Assembly: GCF_004114795.1 (NCBI RefSeq)
Contig: NZ_CP035311.1
Location: forward strand, 3,472,001 to 3,536,000
Length of the DNA stretch: 64,000 bases
Source: Janthinobacterium sp. 17J80-10
GTDB lineage: Bacteria; Pseudomonadota; Gammaproteobacteria; Burkholderiales; Burkholderiaceae_D
Reading direction: 5' to 3'
The notes beneath the pieces are model-generated. The model did not search any database and was not told the DNA's origin. It worked only from the letters and a program-made list of their open reading frames with translations. This document shows positions 10,715 through 20,053 of this stretch, piece by piece. Each line of letters opens with the position of its first letter. Positions within the stretch are counted from its first letter, which is position 1. A program made the translations under genes and the position numbers.

Positions 10715-11172
10715 TTCTTTTCTCCGGTCATGCCTGGATGCTTTGCGGCCGCGCCGCCCTTTTCAATCGCATACGCCGCCTCAGGCGGCATGTAGTTTTC
10801 ATCGTGCTTGGCCAGCACTTCGTCGGCAAGGAAAACACCGTTGCCGCCAATCTTGCCTTGCGCAACTACGCCCTTTCCTTCTCGGAAAAGATCCGGAAGG
10901 ATGCCGCGGTACGTCACCGGCAGGCTCTTTGCCATGTCGGTCACCATGAACTGCACGGTCATGCCGTCGGCCTGGCGCTTGACGCTGCCCGCCTCGACCA
11001 TGCCGCCGATGCGAAAGCTGCGACCTGCAGGCGCCTCGCCCGCCGCCACCTGCGTGGGCGTAAAGAAAAACACGAGGTTCTTCTGGAATGCCGAGAGCAC
11101 CAGCGCTGCCGCAATGCCCAGCAGCGCCAGCCCGGCGAGCACCAGCGCCAGCCGCTTATGCCTGGTTTTCAT
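10711..11172 (-). CDS. ccmE: Cytochrome c maturation haem chaperone CcmE
   Basis: Periplasmic membrane-anchored haem chaperone that binds haem covalently through a histidine and hands it to CcmF. 153 residues from the ATG at 11172, preceded by AAAGGA. N-terminal anchor ([20 protein letters not shown]), OB-fold core with [14 protein letters not shown] and [16 protein letters not shown], and the haem-binding site [12 protein letters not shown]. It overlaps ccmD by 17 bases and ccmF by four. Confidence 0.96.
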   Translation of the reverse strand: MKTRHKRLALVLAGLALLGIAAALVLSAFQKNLVFFFTPTQVAAGEAPAGRSFRIGGMVEAGSVKRQADGMTVQFMVTDMAKSLPVTYRGILPDLFREGKGVVAQGKIGGNGVFLADEVLAKHDENYMPPEAAYAIEKGGAAAKHPGMTGEKK

Positions 11173-11356
11173 TGCCCGTCCTTTTGAAAGATGCGCGTTC
11201 GATTTGCCGTGCATGGCGCTGCAGGATGGCGCGGCGCCGCCATTGCAAACCAAGCACTTCCGCTGCCAGCAAGCCGAATACGACCAGCAGCGAGCCCCAT
11301 ACGTAAGGCGCATAACCGCCCATTGCAAAAAATTCCTGCCAGCTGTGCCAGATCAT
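11156..11356 (-). CDS. ccmD: Haem exporter protein CcmD
   Basis: Small inner-membrane protein that helps release holo-CcmE from the CcmABC complex. From the ATG at 11356, 66 residues: aromatic N-terminus [20 protein letters not shown], one transmembrane helix and a basic tail ([16 protein letters not shown]). This is the standard CcmD layout and gene position between ccmC and ccmE. The start overlaps the ccmC stop by four bases (ATGA). Confidence 0.92.
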   Translation of the reverse strand: MIWHSWQEFFAMGGYAPYVWGSLLVVFGLLAAEVLGLQWRRRAILQRHARQIERASFKRTGNENQA

Positions 11357-12132
11357 GCCGTCTGCTCCAGAGTGCGTTTTGCCCAATCGGTGTCGCCCTC
11401 GCGCTCAAGCACGATGCAGCGCAGGCGCGCCAGGCTCACCGCGATCGCATAGCACCAGAGGCCCGCGGCCGTCAGCAGCATGCCTGCCAACATGATCGTC
11501 GCCATGCTGGGCGCACGCGTAAAACTCACCGAAGCGCCCTGGTGCAGGGTATTCCACCACTGGACGGAAAAATAAATTACCGGCACATTGACCACGCCGA
11601 CAATTGCCAGTACCGCACCGGCACGGTCGGCGCGGCGCGGCTCATCGATGGCGGCCTGCAGCGCCATGAAACCGATGTAGAGAAACAGCAGGATGAGTTC
11701 CGAGGTGAGCCGGGCATCCCATACCCACCACGTGCCCCAGGTCGGCTTGCCCCAAAGCGCGCCTGTCCACAGCGCCAGGAAGGCAAACAGCGCCCCGGTC
11801 GGCGCCAGGGCGCTGGCCAGCATGGATGACAGGCGCGTGTTGAAAATCAGGCCAATGCCGGCCCAGAATGCCATCGCCACATAAATCAGCATCGATAGCC
11901 AGGCGGCGGGCACATGGACGAATATGATGCGGTAGGCATCGCCCTGCTGGTGATCGGTCGGCGCCATCAGCAACCCCAGGGCCAGGCCGGCCAGGGACAA
12001 CAGCGCGGCGGCAGCGCCGAACCAGGGAATCATCTTGCCGGCCAGCGGGAAAAATGCGGCCGGCGCGGCAAAGCGCAGCCAGCCGCCTTCGCCGCTGCCG
12101 GCTTTCGCTGCAAAAATAGAGTCAGTCATCAT
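11353..12132 (-). CDS. ccmC: Haem transporter subunit CcmC
   Basis: Inner-membrane protein of the haem-handling family that delivers haem to CcmE. About 259 residues with six helices, the WWD motif GTWWVWDARLTSELILL, and periplasmic histidines (FVHVPAAWLSM, WWNTLHQGASVS). Start choice: the first in-frame ATG (12141) is one base after AAGGAGC, too close; the ATG at 12132 has better spacing, so I use it. A few residues of uncertainty remain. Confidence 0.94.
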   Translation of the reverse strand: MMTDSIFAAKAGSGEGGWLRFAAPAAFFPLAGKMIPWFGAAAALLSLAGLALGLLMAPTDHQQGDAYRIIFVHVPAAWLSMLIYVAMAFWAGIGLIFNTRLSSMLASALAPTGALFAFLALWTGALWGKPTWGTWWVWDARLTSELILLFLYIGFMALQAAIDEPRRADRAGAVLAIVGVVNVPVIYFSVQWWNTLHQGASVSFTRAPSMATIMLAGMLLTAAGLWCYAIAVSLARLRCIVLEREGDTDWAKRTLEQTA

Positions 12133-12180
12133 GCCATCCATGCTCCTTCAATGCGATCCGCGCTCAAGCGCTTTAGCGTT

Positions 12181-12843
12181 TTATTCAAGCGAGATGCGCA
12201 GCGCCGCCGCGGTTGCCCAGGGCGCCAGCGCCATCGCCGCCGCCAGCAGGCTTCCCAGCACCAGCAAGTGGGCATCCGCGTTTTCGGGGCCAGCTGCCGC
12301 TGCGCCGGCACCGAAGATCAGCACTGGCACATACAGCGGCAACACCAGCAGCGCTACCAGCACACTGCCGCCACGCACTCCCAGGGTCAGTGCCGCACCG
12401 ATGGCGCCGACCAGGCTCAGCACGGGGGTGCCTAGCAACAGGCTCAGAAACAACAGCAACGCCGCGCCATTCGGCAAATCGAATTGCACCGCCAGAAGCG
12501 GCGCCACCAGCGCCAGCGGCAAGCCTGAAACCAGCCAGTGGGCGATTACCTTTGCCACCACGATCACCGCCAGCGGTTCGGTCGACATCAGCATGCCTTC
12601 CAGCGTGCCATCGGCATGGTCGGTGGCGAACAGGCGGGACAGAGCGAGTATGGATGCCAGCAGCGCGGCGGCCCAGACGATTCCCGGCGCCATCATGCGC
12701 AGCGCCTCGCGTTCCGGCCCGACTGCCAGCGGAAAGAGCGTGGCCACGATCACGAAAAAAAACAGGACATTGGCGACGTCCGCCGGCCGCCTCACGGCAA
12801 GCAGCAAATCTCGCCGGACCATGCACCATGCCACCTTCAGCAT
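12181..12843 (-). CDS. ccmB: Haem exporter subunit CcmB
   Basis: Membrane subunit of the CcmAB ABC complex that drives release of holo-CcmE. 220 residues with six predicted helices. Family landmarks are RDLLLAVRRPADVANVLFFF at the N-terminus, MMAPGIVWAAALLA and FATDHADGTLEGMLMSTEPL. The start overlaps the ccmA stop by seven bases; 48 bases separate it from the chosen ccmC start. Confidence 0.94.
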   Translation of the reverse strand: MLKVAWCMVRRDLLLAVRRPADVANVLFFFVIVATLFPLAVGPEREALRMMAPGIVWAAALLASILALSRLFATDHADGTLEGMLMSTEPLAVIVVAKVIAHWLVSGLPLALVAPLLAVQFDLPNGAALLLFLSLLLGTPVLSLVGAIGAALTLGVRGGSVLVALLVLPLYVPVLIFGAGAAAAGPENADAHLLVLGSLLAAAMALAPWATAAALRISLE

Positions 12844-13475
12844 GCACCGCCCTGCCCGAGGTCAACTTGCAGGTTGCGCCGCGCCGCCAGCGGCATGGCC
12901 TGGTGCGTTGCATGCACGATCATGCCGCCTTGCGCCAGATGGGCGTCCAGCACGCTGCACAGGGCCTTGACCGCATCATCGTCCAGCGATGCTGCCGGCT
13001 CGTCGAGTATCCATAAGGGCTTCGGACCGGGCAGGCACAGGCGCGAGAGCGCCACGCGCTTGCGCTGGCCTTGCGAAAGCGCACGCACCGGCGTGTCGCA
13101 CAACTCGGCCACGTCGAGCTGTTGCAGTGCCTGCAAGGCTGCCTTGCGGCTTATGCCCAAGCCGGATAAACGTGCCGCAACCACGAGGTTTTCCCAGGCC
13201 AGCAAGTCGTCCTTCAGGCCACTGGCGTGGCCGACATAGATCACTTCGCGCCGGAAGGACTCGCCCAGGCGCCGTATTGCGGCTTCTTTCCAGAGAACTT
13301 CGCCCTCCGCCGGCGGCGTCAATCCGCACAACATGCGCAGGAGGGTGGTTTTGCCACTGCCGTTGCGACCGCCAATGCGCAGGGCATCGCCGCTGCCGAC
13401 CTCAAGATCAATGCCACTAAACAATTCACGTCCCCCACGACTGCTGGCCACCTGCCGCGTACGCAGCATCAGCAA
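12837..13475 (-). CDS. ccmA: Cytochrome c biogenesis ATP-binding protein CcmA
   Basis: Cytoplasmic ABC ATPase of the CcmABCD complex; ATP hydrolysis is linked to release of haem-loaded CcmE. 212 residues. Walker A is GGRNGSGKTTLLRML, the signature is ALSQGQRKRVALSRL, and Walker B is LWILDEPAASLDDDA. It is the first gene of a nine-gene minus-strand operon (ccmABCDEFGHI, 13475 down to 6484) in which nearly all junctions overlap, so one transcript is likely. Confidence 0.95.
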   Translation of the reverse strand: MLMLRTRQVASSRGGRELFSGIDLEVGSGDALRIGGRNGSGKTTLLRMLCGLTPPAEGEVLWKEAAIRRLGESFRREVIYVGHASGLKDDLLAWENLVVAARLSGLGISRKAALQALQQLDVAELCDTPVRALSQGQRKRVALSRLCLPGPKPLWILDEPAASLDDDAVKALCSVLDAHLAQGGMIVHATHQAMPLAARRNLQVDLGQGGAC

Positions 13476-13859
13476 TCACCTGCTGCGGCGCAGCAAACGG
13501 CACACCGGCACGCAGCCCGCCGACAACGAGACAATTGCGCAACTGATTTCATGTTTTGTAAAGGCATACGCAGCGAGAATTGATAAAAAATCCGGTTGCA
13601 AAAACAACATTGTGCGTTCATCATAAAGTCTAATTTGACATTCGGCAAAGCAAACGACCAGAAAAATCTTTGCCGATAAATTGCCCTATCCGGAGATAGA
13701 AACTCGTGATAGAAAATTACAGCACGATGACAAGCGTCCGGCGCGCCACACGGCATTGCGCCCACCCCAGTAGTCGCAAAATTCGGGCAGCAGTTTTCTT
13801 CGCCATTTTCGCGGCAGAACACTTGCCACATCAATCGATCCTGCCACTGGAGAACGCAG
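13476..13859. other. Divergent ccm/nap intergenic region
   Basis: 384 bases with no credible gene; a minus-strand frame across it is Cys-rich and lacks any family resemblance. It must hold the outward-facing promoters of ccmA and napE. I see no clear full FNR or NarL-type site; an isolated TTGAT half-site followed by an A-run lies near 13580. Confidence 0.5.
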
Positions 13860-14021
13860 ATGGATAACTCGCAGCCGGTCCCGACCAAAACCCAGGAATT
13901 GCGCGCCTTCTTTTTCCTGACCGTGGTTGCCGCGCCGATCCTGGCCGTGGCGATTGTCGGCGGCTATGGTTTTTTTGTCTGGATGTACCAGTTATTTACC
14001 GGCTCTCTGCCGACCGGATAA
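13860..14021 (+). CDS. napE: Periplasmic nitrate reductase accessory protein NapE
   Basis: Small inner-membrane protein of 53 residues encoded first in nap operons of many proteobacteria; its exact function is unknown. The N-terminal tail reads MDNSQPVPTKTQELRAFFFL and is followed by one long hydrophobic helix with GGYGFFVWMYQL, the conserved NapE end. The sequence before the ATG holds GGAG about eight bases away. Position directly before napD supports the call. Confidence 0.85.
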   Translation: MDNSQPVPTKTQELRAFFFLTVVAAPILAVAIVGGYGFFVWMYQLFTGSLPTG

Positions 14022-14081
14022 GCCGCGCCGCACGCTACCACGCTTGCCGCCACAAACAGCCCTATGCAGGAACAAACACGC

Positions 14082-14387
14082 ATGACCGATAGCGACAACA
14101 GCAACTTGCCGGGAGGCGATCGTGAAATCCATATTGCCGGCATCATCGCTTATTGCGATGCCCGCCAGGTCGACGCGATCAAGGCCCGCATCAGCCTGCT
14201 TCCCGGTGCGGAGTGCCATGCGCAATCTGCCGAAGGCAAACTGGTCATCACGCTGGAAACCGAGAGCACGCGCCGCACGGTCGACTGCATGGACGCCATC
14301 CGGGCGCTACCTGGTGTATATGATGTTTCGCTCGTCTATCAACACGCGGAGCCGGCTACCGCAATGGAACAGGAAATGGAACCATGA
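14082..14387 (+). CDS. napD: NapA signal-binding chaperone NapD
   Basis: Cytoplasmic chaperone that binds the twin-arginine signal peptide of NapA and delays export until the cofactor is inserted. 101 residues from the ATG at 14082. Family features are [39 protein letters not shown], and [17 protein letters not shown] prefer 14082 to an ATG 18 bases earlier because AGGAA lies at the right distance only for 14082. It overlaps napA by four bases. Confidence 0.92.
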   Translation: MTDSDNSNLPGGDREIHIAGIIAYCDARQVDAIKARISLLPGAECHAQSAEGKLVITLETESTRRTVDCMDAIRALPGVYDVSLVYQHAEPATAMEQEMEP

Positions 14388-16879
14388 AACTTACCCGACG
14401 TGATTTCATCAAGCAGACTGCGGCCATCACGGCCGCTTCCACCGCCGGCATTCCGCTGGCGGCCGAAGCCTCGAATGTGGTGACCGATTCCGCCAGGACC
14501 CAGCTCAAATGGTCGAAGGCCCCCTGCCGTTTTTGCGGGGTCGGCTGCGGCGTCAACGTTGCCGTCAAGGATGGCCGGGTGGTTGCAACCCACGGCGACA
14601 TCAATGCTGAAGTCAACCGCGGCGTCAATTGCGTCAAGGGCTATTTCCTTTCCAAGATCATGTATGGCGCCGACCGGCTGACCAAGCCGATGCTGCGCAT
14701 GAAGAACGGCAAGTACGCCAAGGATGGTGAATTTGCGCCGGTTTCCTGGGATACCGCCTTCGATGTCATGGCCGAGAAATTCAAGAAGGCCCTGAAAGAA
14801 AAGGGGCCGACGTCGGTCGGCATGTTCGGCTCCGGGCAATGGACCGTCTGGGAAGGCTATGCGGCACTGAAGCTGTTCAAGGCCGGTTTCCGCTCCAACA
14901 ATATCGACCCCAATGCCCGCCACTGCATGGCCTCGGCGGTTGCCGGCTTCATGCGCACTTTCGGCATGGACGAGCCGATGGGCTGCTATGACGACATCGA
15001 AGCAGCCGACGCGTTCGTGCTGTGGGGCTCGAACATGGCGGAAATGCACCCGATCCTGTGGACCCGTGTGACGGACCGCCGCCTGTCGGCGCCGCATGTG
15101 AAAGTGGCCGTGCTGTCGGTATTCGAGCACCGCAGCTTCGACCTGGCGGACCAGTCGATCATTTTCCGTCCGCAAACGGACCTGGCGATCCTGAACTTCA
15201 TCGCCAACTACATCATCAAGAACAACGCGGTCAACCGCGAGTTCGTCAACAAGCACACACGTTTCGCCACTGGCAATACCGACATCGGCTATGGCTTGCG
15301 GCCGGAGCATGCGCTGCAAAAGGCGGCAAAGAATGCCGGCGACGTCGGCGGCAGCAAACCCAGCACCTTCGATGAATTCGCCAAGTTCGTCTCTTCCTAC
15401 GATGTCGATACGGTTTCCAAGCTCACCAACGTTTCCCCGGACAAGCTGATCGCGCTGGCCAAGCTGTATGCGGACCCGAAGGTAAAGGTCATGTCGTTCT
15501 TTACCATGGGCTTCAACCAGCATACGCGCGGCACCTGGTGCAGCAACCTGCTCTACAACATCCATCTGTTGACCGGCAAGATTTCCACGCCCGGCAACAG
15601 CCCGTTCTCCCTGACCGGCCAGCCCTCGGCGTGCGGCACCGCGCGGGAAGTCGGAACCTTCTCGCACCGTCTGCCTGCGGACATGGTCGTCACCAATCCC
15701 AAGCACCGGGCGATTGCCGAGCAAATCTGGAAGCTGCCCGAAGGCACCATCCCGGAAAAGCCCGGCTACCATGCCGTCTTGCAAAACCGCATGCTGAAAG
15801 ACGGCAAGCTCAACGCATACTGGGTCCAGGTCAATAACAACATGCAGGCCGCGCCGAACATCGTGCAGGAAGCGATGCCCGGCTACCGCAATCCCGACAA
15901 TTTCATCGTTGTTTCCGACGCCTACCCGACCGTGACCACCATGGCGGCCGACCTGATCCTGCCGACGGCAATGTGGGTGGAAAAGGAAGGCGCTTACGGC
16001 AATGCCGAACGGCGCACGCAGTTCTGGCACCAGCTCGTGTCCGCCCCCGGCGAGGCCAAGTCCGACCTGTGGCAATTGATGGAATTTTCCAAGCGCTTCA
16101 AGATGGAAGAAGTCTGGCCGCCGGAACTGCTGGCCAAGGCGCCGCAATACAAGGGAAAAACCCTGTTCGACGTCCTGTACCGCAATGGCAATGTGGACAA
16201 ATTCCCTGTCAGCCAGGTGGAAGCAGGCTATGCCAACGACGAAGCCAAGGCCTTCGGCTTCTATCCGCAAAAAGGCCTGTTCGAAGAATATGCCGCATTC
16301 GGTCGCGACCACGGCCATGACCTGGCGCCTTTCGACACATACCACCGCGAGCGCGGCCTGCGCTGGCCGGTGGTCGACGGCAAGGAAACCCTGTGGCGCT
16401 ACAAGGAAGGCACCGATCCCTACGTGAAAGCGGGAGAAGGCTTCCGCTTCTATGGCCATCCGGACGGCAAGGCCGTGATCTACGCACTGCCCTATGAAAA
16501 GGCGGCCGAGGAACCGGACAAGGAATTCCCGTTCTGGCTATCCACCGGCCGCGTGCTGGAGCACTGGCATTCCGGCTCGATGACGCGGCGCGTGCCGGAG
16601 CTGTATCGCGCCTTCCCGAACGCCGTGTGCTACATGCATCCGGAAGATGCCAGGCAGATCGGCGCGCGACGCGGCGACACCATTGAAATCGTGTCACGGC
16701 GCGGCGCGATGAAGTCGCGGGTGGAAACGCGCGGACGCAACAAGCCGCCACGCGGCCTGGTGTTCGTGCCCTGGTTCGATGCCAGCCAGCTGATCAACAA
16801 GGTGACGCTGGACGCGACCTGCCCGATCTCGCTGCAGACGGACTTCAAAAAATGCGCGGTCAACATCCGCAAAGTGTAG
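14384..16879 (+). CDS. napA: Periplasmic nitrate reductase catalytic subunit NapA
   Basis: Periplasmic molybdoenzyme that reduces nitrate to nitrite with a Mo-bis-MGD cofactor and one [4Fe-4S] cluster. 831 residues, the family length. A Tat signal (TRRDFIKQ at residues 4-11) is followed by a hydrophobic stretch ending near AAEA. Cluster cysteines are C48, C51, C55 and C83, the spacing of the NapA type. C181 in [10 protein letters not shown] fits the molybdenum ligand. Electrons come from NapC through NapB, encoded directly downstream. No truncation or frameshift seen. Confidence 0.97.
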   Translation: MKLTRRDFIKQTAAITAASTAGIPLAAEASNVVTDSARTQLKWSKAPCRFCGVGCGVNVAVKDGRVVATHGDINAEVNRGVNCVKGYFLSKIMYGADRLTKPMLRMKNGKYAKDGEFAPVSWDTAFDVMAEKFKKALKEKGPTSVGMFGSGQWTVWEGYAALKLFKAGFRSNNIDPNARHCMASAVAGFMRTFGMDEPMGCYDDIEAADAFVLWGSNMAEMHPILWTRVTDRRLSAPHVKVAVLSVFEHRSFDLADQSIIFRPQTDLAILNFIANYIIKNNAVNREFVNKHTRFATGNTDIGYGLRPEHALQKAAKNAGDVGGSKPSTFDEFAKFVSSYDVDTVSKLTNVSPDKLIALAKLYADPKVKVMSFFTMGFNQHTRGTWCSNLLYNIHLLTGKISTPGNSPFSLTGQPSACGTAREVGTFSHRLPADMVVTNPKHRAIAEQIWKLPEGTIPEKPGYHAVLQNRMLKDGKLNAYWVQVNNNMQAAPNIVQEAMPGYRNPDNFIVVSDAYPTVTTMAADLILPTAMWVEKEGAYGNAERRTQFWHQLVSAPGEAKSDLWQLMEFSKRFKMEEVWPPELLAKAPQYKGKTLFDVLYRNGNVDKFPVSQVEAGYANDEAKAFGFYPQKGLFEEYAAFGRDHGHDLAPFDTYHRERGLRWPVVDGKETLWRYKEGTDPYVKAGEGFRFYGHPDGKAVIYALPYEKAAEEPDKEFPFWLSTGRVLEHWHSGSMTRRVPELYRAFPNAVCYMHPEDARQIGARRGDTIEIVSRRGAMKSRVETRGRNKPPRGLVFVPWFDASQLINKVTLDATCPISLQTDFKKCAVNIRKV

Positions 16880-16888
16880 GAGAACATC

Positions 16889-17353
16889 ATGAAAAAACTA
16901 CTCATTGCGCTTCTGATGCTGCCCGTTCTGGCATTTGCCGCGCCGGGCGGTACCGGCGCGCATGACGCCATGCGCGGCCCGACCCCGATACTTGAGACGA
17001 CCACACCGCCACCGCTGCTCAACCCGGACAACAGCGACGTGCGCCGCTCGCGCAACTATGCCATGCAGCCGCCCGTCATCCCGCACAAGGTCGAGGGCTA
17101 CCAGCTCGACAAGAATGCCAACCGCTGCATGATGTGCCATGCGCGCACCCGCACCCAGGAAAGCCAGGCGCCGATGATCAGCGTGACGCACTTCATGGAC
17201 CGCCAGGGCAACTTCCTGGCCGAACTGTCGCCGCGCCGCTATTTCTGCATGCAGTGCCACGTGCCGCAGGCAAATGCGAACCCGCTGATTGAAAACCGCT
17301 TCATTGATGCCGATACCATGCTGAACAAGCCAGCGCCGGCCACGAAAAAATGA
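16889..17353 (+). CDS. napB: Dihaem cytochrome c subunit NapB
   Basis: Periplasmic electron-transfer subunit of nitrate reductase. 154 residues: a cleavable signal peptide ([16 protein letters not shown]), then two c-type haem sites, CMMCH at residues 80-84 and CMQCH at 120-124. The conserved stretch [20 protein letters not shown] precedes the first haem. Maturation needs the ccm system encoded next door. The GGAG ribosome binding site is formed by the end of napA. The stop lies 11 bases before the chosen napC start. Confidence 0.96.
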   Translation: MKKLLIALLMLPVLAFAAPGGTGAHDAMRGPTPILETTTPPPLLNPDNSDVRRSRNYAMQPPVIPHKVEGYQLDKNANRCMMCHARTRTQESQAPMISVTHFMDRQGNFLAELSPRRYFCMQCHVPQANANPLIENRFIDADTMLNKPAPATKK

Positions 17354-17364
17354 AGGGAGCCGCC

Positions 17365-17946
17365 ATGAAACAATTGCTGAAGCGCTACTGGAATGTCCTG
17401 AGGCGGCCCAGCGTCCACCTGAGCTTCGGCTTCCTGGTGATCGGCTCATTCATTGCCGGCATCATTTTCTGGGGCGGCTTCAACACCGCCCTGGAAGCCA
17501 CCAATACCGAAAAATTCTGTACCGGCTGCCATGAGATGCGCGATAACGTGTTTGTTGAACTGCAAAACACGATCCACTTCTCCAACCGCAGCGGCGTGCG
17601 CGCCACTTGCCCGGATTGCCATGTGCCGCACAAATGGACTGACAAGATCGCGCGCAAGATGCAGGCATCCAAGGAAGTCTGGGGCAAGATTTTCGGCACC
17701 ATCGATACGCGCGAAAAATTCGAGGCGCACCGCCTGCAGCTGGCCAACAATGAATGGCGCCGCTTGAAAGCCAACAACTCGCTCGAATGCCGCAATTGCC
17801 ACCAGTTCGAATCGATGGATTTCACCAAGCAGAGCAAGCGCGCAGTCGATGCCCATTCCACCTTCCTCGCCGGCGGTGAAAAGACCTGTATCGATTGCCA
17901 CAAGGGGATCGCCCACACGCTGCCCGACATGGCAGGCGTGAAATAA
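17365..17946 (+). CDS. napC: Tetrahaem quinol dehydrogenase NapC
   Basis: Membrane-anchored NapC/NirT-family cytochrome that passes electrons from menaquinol or ubiquinol to NapAB. 193 residues from the ATG at 17365, preceded by AAGGGA. One N-terminal helix ([20 protein letters not shown]), then four haem motifs at residues 52-56 (CTGCH), 82-86 (CPDCH), 142-146 (CRNCH) and 175-179 (CIDCH). Last gene of napEDABC; napF, napG and napH are not in this operon. A terminator follows at once. Confidence 0.96.
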   Translation: MKQLLKRYWNVLRRPSVHLSFGFLVIGSFIAGIIFWGGFNTALEATNTEKFCTGCHEMRDNVFVELQNTIHFSNRSGVRATCPDCHVPHKWTDKIARKMQASKEVWGKIFGTIDTREKFEAHRLQLANNEWRRLKANNSLECRNCHQFESMDFTKQSKRAVDAHSTFLAGGEKTCIDCHKGIAHTLPDMAGVK

Positions 17947-17950
17947 AAAA

Positions 17951-17974
17951 ACGGCGCCGCAATGGCGCCGTTTC
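17951..17974. terminator. Terminator after napC, probably shared with hemN
   Basis: ACGGCGCC (17951-17958) and GGCGCCGT (17964-17971) form an 8-base stem with a 5-base loop. A-rich sequence precedes and T-rich sequence follows, so it can work on both strands between the convergent napC and hemN. Confidence 0.85.
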
Positions 17975-17994
17975 TGTATCGGGCAAAGGCAGTA

Positions 17995-19425
17995 TCAGAT
18001 CGTCTTGGAGTAACGCATGCGTTCCAGCTTGATTTCGTGCGGCATGCCCAGATAACGGTCGAACACCATGCAGATATTGCGGATCAAAAGCCGCCCCTTC
18101 GGCGTGACGGTAATGCCTCCTGCCGTCATTGTCAGCAGGCCATCTTCCTGGAGCTGCTGCACCTGCTGCAATTCACGGGCGAAGTAAGTGCCAAAGTCGA
18201 TGGCAAATTCCCGTTCGATGGCCGGCATCGACAGCGCAAAATCACAGGCCAGTAACTGGATCACGCGACGGCGCAGGAAGTCGTCGGCGTTCAATGCCAG
18301 GCCGCGCGCCACCGGCAATTCGCCGGCGTCGATGCGCTGGTAATAGTCTTCGAGCTTTTTCTCGTTCTGGCTATAAGTGCCGCCCACCGCGCTGATTCCC
18401 GAGACGCCGCACGACACCAGCTCGGCTTCCGCATGGGTGGAATAGCCCTGGAAGTTGCGTTGCAGGCGATTTTCCCGCTGCGCCACCGCGAGGTCGTCGC
18501 CCGGCTTGGCAAAGTGGTCCATGCCGATATACACATAACCCGCGCCTGTCAGCCGTTCGATGCACAGGGCCAGCATGTCGAGCTTGGTTTCCGGGCTGGG
18601 CAAATCCTCTTCGAGGATCAGTTTCTGCGACTTGAACAGCTGCGGCATGTGCGCGTAGTTGTAAATCGAGATACGGTCCGGGTCGGCATCGATCACCTTG
18701 GAAAGCGTCTCGCTCATCGTGCGCATGTTTTGCTTGGGCAGCCCGTAGATCAGGTCGATGCTGATGGAACGGAAACCTGCGTCCCGCGCCGCGTTGATCA
18801 CGGCGAGCGTTTGCTCCTGCGGCTGGATGCGGTTGACGGCCTTTTGCACTTCCGGGTCGAAGTCCTGCACCCCCAGGCTGATGCGGTTGAAGCCCTGGGC
18901 GCGCAACACATGCACGCGCTCCGGGTCGACCGTGCGCGGATCGATTTCAATCGAATATTCGCCAACCTCGTCCGGAGCAAAACTGAAGGATTTCCGCATA
19001 TGCGCCAGCAAGCCATCCATCTGCGCATTCGACAGGTAAGTCGGCGTGCCGCCACCGAAGTGCAGCTGCTCGACCTGGTTCATGCCCTCGAAAAGCTGCG
19101 CCTGCATCGAGATTTCCCGCAGCAGGTAATCGAGATAGATGTCCGCCTTGTTATGGTCGCGGGTGATGATCTTGTTGCAACCGCAGTAGTAGCAGAGCGA
19201 CTCGCAAAACGGGATGTGCACGTACAGCGACAGCGGCGTGGTGGCGCCAGCGGCACGCACGCGGGAGACTGCCTGCAGATAGTCTGCATTGCCGAATCCC
19301 GGCGTGAAACGGTCCGCTGTCGGATACGAGGTGTACCGCGGCCCCTGTTTGCTGTGGCGGCGGATCAGGTCGGCGTCGAACTGGACGAGCGGACCGGTGA
19401 TGGGTAATTCTGCGGGGGCAGTCAT
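17995..19425 (-). CDS. hemN: Oxygen-independent coproporphyrinogen III oxidase HemN
   Basis: Radical-SAM enzyme that converts coproporphyrinogen III to protoporphyrinogen IX without oxygen, the haem step used in anaerobic growth. 476 residues from the ATG at 19425, which has AAGGAG upstream. The N-terminal landmark is GPRYTSYPTADRF, and the cluster motif CESLCYYC places cysteines at residues 74, 78 and 81. LHFGGGTPTYLS and the SAM-domain strands follow. An FNR-type box at 19484-19497 lies about 60 bases upstream, suggesting anaerobic induction. The window also carries the oxygen-dependent hemF at 52.6 kb. Confidence 0.96.
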   Translation of the reverse strand: MTAPAELPITGPLVQFDADLIRRHSKQGPRYTSYPTADRFTPGFGNADYLQAVSRVRAAGATTPLSLYVHIPFCESLCYYCGCNKIITRDHNKADIYLDYLLREISMQAQLFEGMNQVEQLHFGGGTPTYLSNAQMDGLLAHMRKSFSFAPDEVGEYSIEIDPRTVDPERVHVLRAQGFNRISLGVQDFDPEVQKAVNRIQPQEQTLAVINAARDAGFRSISIDLIYGLPKQNMRTMSETLSKVIDADPDRISIYNYAHMPQLFKSQKLILEEDLPSPETKLDMLALCIERLTGAGYVYIGMDHFAKPGDDLAVAQRENRLQRNFQGYSTHAEAELVSCGVSGISAVGGTYSQNEKKLEDYYQRIDAGELPVARGLALNADDFLRRRVIQLLACDFALSMPAIEREFAIDFGTYFARELQQVQQLQEDGLLTMTAGGITVTPKGRLLIRNICMVFDRYLGMPHEIKLERMRYSKTI

Positions 19426-19483
19426 GTTGCGCACTCCTTGCGACTCGATACGCAAGTGTACGAGCGCAGTGCAGCAAAAGTGG

Positions 19484-19497
19484 TTGATCCAGGTCAA
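19484..19497. promoter_or_regulatory. FNR-type box upstream of hemN
   Basis: TTGATCCAGGTCAA matches the FNR consensus TTGAT-N4-ATCAA at 9 of 10 defined positions. It sits 59 bases before the hemN ATG, in the range for an activator site. It may also serve the divergent DUF454 gene. Function is inferred from the match and from hemN biology. Confidence 0.65.
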
Positions 19498-19547
19498 GCA
19501 AAACCAGGTGGACGCGCTCCTGGCGCTGCAAAGGGCATGATCAAAAC

Positions 19548-19567
19548 ATCAAGTTAGGAGGCTTGAT
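19548..19567. repeat. Short inverted repeat in the hemN/DUF454 divergent region
   Basis: ATCAAG (19548-19553) and CTTGAT (19562-19567) are complementary with an 8-base spacer. A TTGAT-CTGG-ATTAT stretch at 19563-19576 also resembles a degraded FNR site. It may be a second operator in the divergent promoter region. Confidence 0.35.
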
Positions 19568-19603
19568 CTGGATTATTTCCATTCTGCCGATGCACGGAGT
19601 AGC

Positions 19604-20053
19604 ATGCATGCCATGCCACCCCTGTTGCCTGCGGAAACCGCCGCAATGAAAATCGTCCTGAATGTCGTCGCAAGCATTGCCGTTGTACTGGCAATCCTCG
19701 GACTATTCCTGCCACTGCTACCGACCACGCCTTTTTTGCTGCTGGCCTCGGCCTGCTATGCCCGCGGCTCGACGCGGATGCACAGGTGGCTGCTGCACAA
19801 CCGGCTATTCGGCGAAACCCTGCGCAATTATGAAAACAACAAGGCCATTCCCTTGCGCGCCAAGGTCGTCGCCCTGGTCCTGCTGTGGAGTTCGATGCTG
19901 TTTTCAATCTGGACAGTCGGCCATCCAGCCCTGAAGGGAATACTGCTGGTGATCGCCCTGGGCGTCACCGTATTCCTGTTGCGCATGAAAACCCTGCAAC
20001 CGGCCCCGGTCGAGATCAGCGGGTGCGCGAAAACTTCGCCGCCAGCTGATTGA
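19604..20053 (+). CDS. DUF454 (YbaN-like) inner-membrane protein
   Basis: Small membrane protein of about 149 residues with the hallmark LGLFLPLLPTTPFLLLASACYARGS followed by RWLLHNRLFGETLRNYENNKAIPL and two further hydrophobic helices. The YbaN/DUF454 family has no settled function. The start is uncertain: the ATG at 19604, 19613 or 19646 would all work, and GGAG at about 19600 favours the first two. Divergent from hemN, sharing a promoter region with an FNR-type box. The 3' end overlaps the convergent ProQ-domain gene by 38 bases. Confidence 0.85.
   Translation: MHAMPPLLPAETAAMKIVLNVVASIAVVLAILGLFLPLLPTTPFLLLASACYARGSTRMHRWLLHNRLFGETLRNYENNKAIPLRAKVVALVLLWSSMLFSIWTVGHPALKGILLVIALGVTVFLLRMKTLQPAPVEISGCAKTSPPAD

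Noticed and set aside
13580-13595. Possible FNR half-site in the ccm/nap region
   Set aside because: Only TTGAT fits; the second half does not match ATCAA at the right spacing.
13469-13888. 139-codon minus-strand frame between ccmA and napE
   Set aside because: Cys-rich, overlaps ccmA and napE ends, no similarity to known proteins; treated as non-coding promoter region.
14339-16459. 706-codon open frame on the minus strand
   Set aside because: It lies entirely opposite napD and napA, has no family resemblance and is His/Arg/Gly-rich, as expected for the antisense of a GC-rich gene.
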